Of a DNA stretch of 18,267 bases, positions 13,791-18,267 are shown piece by piece. The number at the start of each line of letters is the position of its first letter. Position 1 is the first letter of the stretch. The position numbers and the translations under genes were made by a program. A model generated the notes under the pieces. The model was not told the DNA's origin and made no database searches. It saw only the letters and a program-made list of their open reading frames with translations. The DNA comes from an uncultured Oscillospiraceae bacterium. Its GTDB lineage: Bacteria; Bacillota; Clostridia; Oscillospirales; Oscillospiraceae. The stretch is taken from assembly GCA_947631805.1 (NCBI GenBank), contig CANRNA010000009.1, forward strand, positions 1 to 18,267, written 5' to 3'.

Positions 13791-13907
13791 ATGAAGGAGA
13801 AGTACGAGAGCCCCGAGGTGGAGATCGTCGAAATCGCCGGGGGGGGGTTAGACATTATTTTCGCTAGTGGAGCCGGTTGCGAGAATGGTCATGCCTCAGA
13901 ATGCTAG
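13791..13907 (+). CDS. RiPP precursor peptide 2
   Basis: 38 residues. Leader identical to copy 1 (MKEKYESPEVEIVEI), then AGGGLDIIFAS and the core GAGCENGHASEC, with Cys30 and Cys38 in the same places. The nine-G run is read as three Gly codons and is in phase. AAAGGAG precedes the start. The conserved tail in the +1 frame behind the stop reads SKCYSVGNGCNGIKG (stop at 13951-13953); compared with copy 1 it has a whole extra Gly codon, an in-frame difference that suggests this tail was once, or still is, translated. Confidence 0.82.
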   Translation: MKEKYESPEVEIVEIAGGGLDIIFASGAGCENGHASEC

Positions 13908-13992
13908 TAAATGCTATTCTGTCGGCAACGGCTGTAATGGAATCAAAGGATAGAGAAATCGAATAAGAAAAAACATGAAAGGAGAAAGCCCC

Positions 13993-14111
13993 ATGAAGGA
14001 GAAGTACGAGAGCCCCGAAGTGGAGATCGTCGAAATCGTCGGGGGGGGGTAGACATTATTTTCGTTAGTGTAGTCGGTTGCACGGATGCTCAAAATACAG
14101 CGGAATGCTAA
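13993..14111 (+). pseudogene. RiPP precursor peptide 3, out of frame at its G-run
   Basis: The leader MKEKYESPEVEIVEI is intact and has AAAGGAG upstream, but after V-G-G-G the nine-G run leads straight into TAG (14050-14052), giving only 19 residues. One more G would restore the frame and yield VDIIFVS and then VVGCTDAQNTAEC, ending at TAA 14109-14111. The core is one residue longer than in copies 1 and 2. This may be a true pseudogene, a phase-variable off state, or a base-count error in a homopolymer. Its +1-frame tail (NECCSVGGCNGIK) lacks the stop found in copies 1 and 2. Confidence 0.78.
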
Positions 14112-14198
14112 TGAATGCTGTTCTGTCGGCGGCTGTAATGGAATAAAAGATAATGTAAGTTTTCATTACCGGGGAGATAACAAACAGGAGGAAACAGT

Positions 14199-15557
14199 AT
14201 GCGGCAGGTCGTTCCGCCGTTCTGGATCGTCCAAAAGATACTGGGGGAGCAAAAGAAAAACAAAGGGGCCCCGTGCCGATTGACCGTGCACTGTGTGCGC
14301 GTGGAGCGGCCAGAGGGGGTCCTGCTCTATCATACCCTGACCGGGGAACTGCTTCTGCTGACGAAAGAAGAGGCAGACAAGCTGTCCTGTCTGCCGGGCC
14401 CTGTTCCGGCGGCGCTGGGGGCGCTGGTCCCCCGGTGGTTCCTGCGCCCGGAGGGGACAGACGACGTGGCCCTGGCGGACCAGGTCCGGGCCATTGCGAC
14501 GCGGTTCCGGAAAAAAGACGACGCACTGACAAGATACAAGATATTCACCACCACGGCCTGCAACGCCCGGTGCTTTTACTGCTTTGAGGCAGGCTGGAAA
14601 AACAGTACCATGTCGGAACAGGTTGCCCGGGATACGGCGAGTTACATCGTGAAGCACTGCGGCGGGAAGCCGGTCCACCTCCATTGGTTCGGTGGGGAGC
14701 CCCTGGTGAATGTGCGGGCCATTGATATCATCACGGACAGCCTGCGGGAGCATGGGGTGGAATTGCATTCCACCATGACCAGCAACGGCTATCTTTTCGA
14801 CCGGAAGCTTGTGAAGCGGGCCAGGGAGGTCTGGGGTCTAGATATAGTGCAGATAACTCTGGACGGCACAGAGGAGGTCTACAACGCCCGGAAGGACTAC
14901 GTGAACCCAGAGGGCAGTCCCTTTCAGCGGGTCCTCCGGAACATCGACCTGCTGCTGGAAGCAGACATCGGGGTCAATGTCCGGCTGAACATGGACGGAG
15001 AGAACGAGCGGGACCTGTACACGCTGATAGACCAACTGGCGGTGCGGTTCGGGGGCAAGTCCGGCTTTGGTATTCATTTGCTGGAGATACAGGGAAACTA
15101 TGAAGGGGTCGATCCCCCTGATTATGTGGAAGAAGAGCTTCTCACCTACGCTGAAAAGCTCCGGTCGTTGCGGGTCTATGCTGAGAAAAAGGGCATTGCG
15201 GCCCGGCCGCCGCTGAGCCGTGGCTTCTCCATAAACGCCTGCAGGGCCGACAGTGACAGCGCTACCACTGTGACGCCGGAGGGGCGGCTGGGAAGGTGCG
15301 ATTGCAGTAAGGATGGCGGAATCTGGGGGAGCATCTACTCTGAGGAGCGTGACGAGGGAGTGCTCCGCCAGTGGCGGGAGCGGAAGCCCCCGGAGGCAGC
15401 CTGCAAGACCTGCGCCATCTATCCACAATGCCTTCGGCTCAAAAAATGTCCTCACTTTGAACACTGCTTTCCCATAGATCGGGAGACACGGACAGACAGG
15501 CTCAGCCGGAACATTTTGGGAGCTTATGAGGACTGGAAAGCCTCCGGTCAAGCATGA
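14199..15557 (+). CDS. Radical SAM peptide maturase 1 with SPASM-like C-terminus
   Basis: 452 residues, AGGAGG seven bases before the ATG. Residues about 26-105 form an N-terminal region (HCVRVERPEGVLLYHTLTGE, LLLLTKEEADKL) that resembles a PqqD-like leader-binding fold; this is inference. The radical SAM domain starts near 112; CNARCFYC gives Cys121, Cys125 and Cys128 for the SAM-bound 4Fe-4S cluster, and GGEP (165-168) is the SAM-binding motif. At the C-terminus, Cys348, Cys367, Cys369 and CKTCAIYPQC with further Cys at 417 and 423 make a SPASM-like domain for auxiliary Fe-S clusters. Such enzymes make thioether or other cross-links, or epimerise residues, in precursor peptides; which reaction occurs here is not readable. 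It directly follows the precursor array. Confidence 0.9.
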   Translation: MRQVVPPFWIVQKILGEQKKNKGAPCRLTVHCVRVERPEGVLLYHTLTGELLLLTKEEADKLSCLPGPVPAALGALVPRWFLRPEGTDDVALADQVRAIATRFRKKDDALTRYKIFTTTACNARCFYCFEAGWKNSTMSEQVARDTASYIVKHCGGKPVHLHWFGGEPLVNVRAIDIITDSLREHGVELHSTMTSNGYLFDRKLVKRAREVWGLDIVQITLDGTEEVYNARKDYVNPEGSPFQRVLRNIDLLLEADIGVNVRLNMDGENERDLYTLIDQLAVRFGGKSGFGIHLLEIQGNYEGVDPPDYVEEELLTYAEKLRSLRVYAEKKGIAARPPLSRGFSINACRADSDSATTVTPEGRLGRCDCSKDGGIWGSIYSEERDEGVLRQWRERKPPEAACKTCAIYPQCLRLKKCPHFEHCFPIDRETRTDRLSRNILGAYEDWKASGQA

Positions 15558-15565
15558 CCGGAGGC
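15540..15565 (+). promoter_or_regulatory. Intercistronic hairpin over the maturase 1 stop codon
   Basis: GCCTCCGGTCA and TGACCGGAGGC form a perfect 11-base stem with an AGCA loop; the TGA stop opens the right arm. The next gene's own AGGAGG lies after it. The same structure recurs after maturase 2 with a compensatory base pair, so the fold seems conserved. No T-tract; a processing or stability element is more likely than a terminator. Confidence 0.7.
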
Positions 15566-15587
15566 TTCGGTATAAGGAGGAAACGGT

Positions 15588-16946
15588 ATGGTTCAAATCG
15601 CTCCGCCGATCAATCCGGCACAAAAGATACTGGGCCAGCAGAGAATAAATGAAGAGAACACGTACAGGCTGACCGCCCACTGTGTGCGTATCGAGCAGCC
15701 GGAGGGGGTGTTGCTATACCATACCCTGACGGGGGAAGTGCTCCTGCTGACGAAAGGGGAAGCGGATAAGCTCCGGGAATTACCAGGCCCTGTCCCGGCA
15801 GACCTGGGGGAGCTGGCCCCCAGGTGGTTTTTGCGCCCGGAGGGAGCGGACGACATGGCCCTGGCGGACCAGGTGCGCCAGATTGCGGAGCGATTCCGGA
15901 AAAAGGAGACCGCGCTGACAAAATACATCATCTTCACCACCATGGCCTGCAACGCCAGGTGCTTCTACTGCTTTGAGACGGGCTGGGAAAACAGCACCAT
16001 GTCGGACGAAACTGCCCGGGCCACGGCGGCGTACATCATGAAGCATTGTGGCGGCAAGCCGGTCCGTCTGGGCTGGTTTGGAGGGGAACCCCTGGTGAAC
16101 GCAAAGGTCATCGACATCATCACGGACCAGTTGCGGCGGCAGGGAGGGGCGTTTCACTCTGGCATGACTACAAACGGCTACCTATTCGACGAGGCGATGG
16201 TGCGGCGGGCAAAAGACGATTGGAATCTGCAGGAAGCGCATATTACCCTGGACGGCACGGAGGAGATATACAACGCCCGAAAGAATTATGTAAACCCGGA
16301 GGGCAGCCCCTTTCAGCGGGTCCTCCGGAACATTGGCCTTCTGCTGGATGCTGGTGTCCAAGTTAATGTCCGGCTGAACATGGACCGGGACAACGAGGGG
16401 GACCTGTACACGCTGATAGACCAGCTGGCGGAGCGCTTTTTAGGAAAACCTGGCTTCTGCGTTTATCTGGAGGGACTTCGAGAAAATACTGGGAGCGCCC
16501 CCCAAAGCTATACGGAGGAAGAACGCCGGGCCTACGCTGAAAAGCTCCGGTCACTGCGGGTCTATACAGAGAGTAAGGGCGTCGCGGAGAAGCAGCCATT
16601 GAGACGCGGACTCGTGGTAAATGCGTGTAAGGCGGACAGCGAAAAGTATACAGTTGTAACGACGGAGGGCAGACTAAGCCGGTGTGAATCATGCAGGGAT
16701 GGTGCCGTCTGGGGCAGTGTATTCTCCGAAGAGCGGGATGAGGAAGTGCTTCGGCAGTGGAAAGAATTTAGACCGCCGGTGGAGGCTTGCAAGGACTGCG
16801 CCATTTATCCACAATGCTTCCGGCTCAAAAAATGCCCGAACTGGCCGGGACCCTGCTCACCCATCGAACGTGGAAATCGGGAGAACAGGTTCCGTCGGAT
16901 GGTCCTGGGAGCTTATGAGGACTGGAAGGCCGCCGGTCATACCTGA
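15588..16946 (+). CDS. Radical SAM peptide maturase 2 with SPASM-like C-terminus
   Basis: 452 residues, the same length as maturase 1 and alignable over its whole length. AAGGAGG precedes the ATG. It keeps the N-terminal HCVRIEQPEGVLLYHTLTGE, the cluster motif CNARCFYC at the same positions (121, 125, 128), GGEP, LDGTEEIYNARKNYVNPEGS, and the C-terminal CKDCAIYPQC with Cys further on. Differences cluster in the region after residue 290 (VYLEGLRENTGSAPQSYTEE compared with HLLEIQGNYEGVDPP), which may shape substrate choice. Tandem duplication of the gene together with its downstream hairpin is likely. Confidence 0.9.
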   Translation: MVQIAPPINPAQKILGQQRINEENTYRLTAHCVRIEQPEGVLLYHTLTGEVLLLTKGEADKLRELPGPVPADLGELAPRWFLRPEGADDMALADQVRQIAERFRKKETALTKYIIFTTMACNARCFYCFETGWENSTMSDETARATAAYIMKHCGGKPVRLGWFGGEPLVNAKVIDIITDQLRRQGGAFHSGMTTNGYLFDEAMVRRAKDDWNLQEAHITLDGTEEIYNARKNYVNPEGSPFQRVLRNIGLLLDAGVQVNVRLNMDRDNEGDLYTLIDQLAERFLGKPGFCVYLEGLRENTGSAPQSYTEEERRAYAEKLRSLRVYTESKGVAEKQPLRRGLVVNACKADSEKYTVVTTEGRLSRCESCRDGAVWGSVFSEERDEEVLRQWKEFRPPVEACKDCAIYPQCFRLKKCPNWPGPCSPIERGNRENRFRRMVLGAYEDWKAAGHT

Positions 16947-16953
16947 CCGGCGG
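16930..16953 (+). promoter_or_regulatory. Intercistronic hairpin over the maturase 2 stop codon
   Basis: CCGCCGGTCA and TGACCGGCGG form a perfect ten-base stem with a TACC loop and again begin the right arm at the TGA stop. Compared with the hairpin at 15540-15565, a T-A pair is replaced by G-C, a compensatory change. Confidence 0.7.
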
Positions 16954-16975
16954 TTCTACATAAGGAGGAAAGAGT

Positions 16976-18267
16976 ATGCGGCAGATCGTACCACCCGTCA
17001 GCCTGGCGCAAATAATATTGGGCCAGCAGAAAAGGAGTGAGGGGGCCCCGTACCGGCTGACCACCCACTGTGTGCGGGTGGAGCAGCCGGAGGGGATGCT
17101 GCTGTACCACACCATGACCGGGGAGCTGCTCCTGCTGACAAAGGAGGAGGCGGGCAAGCTCCGGGAAATCTCCGGCCCCGTCCCGGCGGGCCTGGCGGAA
17201 CTGGTCCCCAAGTGGTTCCTGCGTCCCGAGGGGGCGGACGAAATGGCCCTGGCGGACCAGGTCCGGGACATCGCCCGACGTTTTGCGAGAGACGACGGCG
17301 TTCTGACGGATTACCTCATCTTCCTCACCACGGCCTGCAACGCCCGGTGCTTTTACTGCTTCGAGGCGGGTATACAAAAGACCACCATGTCGGAAGAGAC
17401 CGCACGGGCGGCGGGGGAATATATCGCGGCCCACCGGGGCGGCAAGCCGGTCCACCTGGTGTGGTTCGGGGGCGAGCCTCTGGTGAACGTGAAAGCCATC
17501 GACACGATCACCGGCGTTTTGCGGCGGCGGGGCGTGGAATTCCGCTCCCGGATGGACAGCAACGGCTATCTCTTTGACCAGGCGTTGGCCCGGCGGGCGA
17601 AAGACGACTGGGGGCTTTATATGGTACAGATAACCTTGGATGGCACAGAGGCGGTATACAATGCTCGAAAGAATTATGTAAACTCGGAGGGAAGTCCCTT
17701 TCAGCGGGTGATGCGGAACATCGGCCTGCTGCTGGACGGAGGTGTGCCCGTCGTCGTCCGTTTGAATCTGGACGAGGAGAACGGGGGGGACCTGTACGCC
17801 CTGGTAGACCAGCTGGCGGACCAATTTGGAGACAAACCCGGCTTTGCCATCCACTGCCGGGTGCTGATAGAGAACAAGGGCGTGGAGCCCATGGCCTACA
17901 CGGAGGAGCAGCGCGTCTCTCTGGCGGACAAGGCCCAGGCCATGTGGGACTATCTGGACAGAAAGGGCCTGACTTGGAAGAGGCCTTTTCAGCATGGTGT
18001 TGCGCTCTACTCCTGCTGGGCGGACAATGTGAACGCCGCCACCATCACCCCGGAGGGGCGGCTGGGCCGGTGCGAGTCCCATATTGACAAAGGCCTCTGG
18101 GGCAGCGTGTTCTCCGATGACCGGGACGAGGCGGTGCTCCGCCGGTGGCGGGAGCGCCGGGAGCCGGAGGAGCTCTGCCGGACCTGCGCCCTCTACCCCC
18201 GGTGTGTCCGGCTGAAGGAGTGCGTGACCCGGACAGAGCGGTGCTCCCCCATTGAGCGGGCGGAAAT
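16976..18267 (+). CDS. Radical SAM peptide maturase 3 (3' end cut by window)
   Basis: 430 residues visible; by comparison about 20 are missing. AAGGAGG precedes the ATG. N-terminus HCVRVEQPEGMLLYHTMTGE, cluster motif CNARCFYC at 121-128, GGEP, LDGTEAVYNARKNYVNSEG and the C-terminal CRTCALYPRC all match the other two copies. It is the most different of the three in residues about 290-350 (IHCRVLIENKGVEPMAYTEE and then a Trp-rich stretch), with the extra Cys in SCWADN conserved. No sign of decay. Three maturases beside three precursor copies suggests each enzyme may prefer one core, but this is inference. Confidence 0.9.
   Translation, partial: MRQIVPPVSLAQIILGQQKRSEGAPYRLTTHCVRVEQPEGMLLYHTMTGELLLLTKEEAGKLREISGPVPAGLAELVPKWFLRPEGADEMALADQVRDIARRFARDDGVLTDYLIFLTTACNARCFYCFEAGIQKTTMSEETARAAGEYIAAHRGGKPVHLVWFGGEPLVNVKAIDTITGVLRRRGVEFRSRMDSNGYLFDQALARRAKDDWGLYMVQITLDGTEAVYNARKNYVNSEGSPFQRVMRNIGLLLDGGVPVVVRLNLDEENGGDLYALVDQLADQFGDKPGFAIHCRVLIENKGVEPMAYTEEQRVSLADKAQAMWDYLDRKGLTWKRPFQHGVALYSCWADNVNAATITPEGRLGRCESHIDKGLWGSVFSDDRDEAVLRRWRERREPEELCRTCALYPRCVRLKECVTRTERCSPIERAE

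Larger units (their letters stand above)
13575..14157 (+). repeat. Three tandem precursor-peptide cassettes, about 200 bases each
   Basis: Each unit starts ATGAAAGGAGAAA (which holds the ribosome binding site), then the start codon and the same leader sequence, a run of nine G, a variable middle, and a conserved tail. Periods are 199 and 201 bases. The leader and tail are nearly identical, but the middle 30 or so bases differ almost completely, so the copies arose by duplication and then diversified in the core only. Confidence 0.9.

Noticed and set aside
13575..14157. CRISPR array
   Set aside because: Three repeats of about 200 bases with coding leader sequences and ribosome binding sites do not have the short repeat and spacer pattern of CRISPR.
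14086..14283. 65-codon frame starting in precursor copy 3 and running into maturase 1
   Set aside because: It is the +1-frame tail of copy 3 that lost its stop and reads on into the maturase gene out of frame. The tail itself is discussed as a finding, but the long ORF is not a gene.

Overview
The window is strongly GC-rich. It carries RicT (a Firmicutes sporulation/competence factor), AGGAGG-type ribosome binding sites, a PrsA-like parvulin, a small YtrA-type GntR regulator and a TM1266-type hydrogenase-linked protein. Together these suggest a high-GC anaerobic Clostridia chromosome, most likely Oscillospiraceae/Eubacteriales of gut type. This is inference from gene content; no 16S or database match was available.

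Positions 1-10800 look mostly chromosomal. In order: the 3' part of ricT with a tiny membrane-protein ORF behind it (1-1146); a convergent membrane-anchored parvulin foldase carrying an EF-hand-like loop (1199-2677, minus); a divergent NYN-nuclease/LOTUS-type protein (2868-3713); a 370-base gap with a terminator and a GC-rich multi-hairpin leader (3921-4073); a secreted transglutaminase-like protein overlapping or abutting an Sfp-type phosphopantetheinyl transferase (4084-6047); a minus-strand four-gene operon with a TM1266-like protein, a lipoprotein, a permease and an ATPase (8776 down to 6150), preceded by an attenuator-like leader; and a divergent GntR regulator plus DUF5808-type membrane protein (9019-10736) with a palindromic operator over its own -10 box.

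Positions 10800-11114 form a boundary of repeated hairpin modules. From 11115 to the window end lies an accessory region that reads as a RiPP (ribosomally made, modified peptide) locus. It has an AP2 protein with three zinc-ribbon-like repeats, an HPr-kinase-like P-loop protein, a PqqD-like carrier, a membrane-less S26-type Ser/His peptidase, three tandem precursor-peptide cassettes of about 200 bp, and three tandem radical SAM/SPASM-like maturases, the last cut by the window end. Kinase, PqqD and peptidase genes overlap by a few bases; the rest are closely spaced on one strand, so they are probably co-expressed.

The most unusual part is the precursor array at 13575-14157. Every copy has the same leader (MKEKYESPEVEIVEI), then a run of nine G, then DIIF(A/V)S, a variable core with GC...EC, and a stop. 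The G-run leaves copies 1 and 2 in frame but puts copy 3 out of frame. In all copies a near-duplicate 10-base unit produces the stop; directly behind it a conserved Cys-containing tail lies in the +1 frame. Removing one 10-base unit would restore a longer three-Cys peptide in copies 1 and 2. This points to a peptide system whose products may be switched by slippage or frameshifting, or to a decayed or mis-sequenced array. Two covarying hairpins over the stop codons of the first two maturases are a second structure not explained by the genes.
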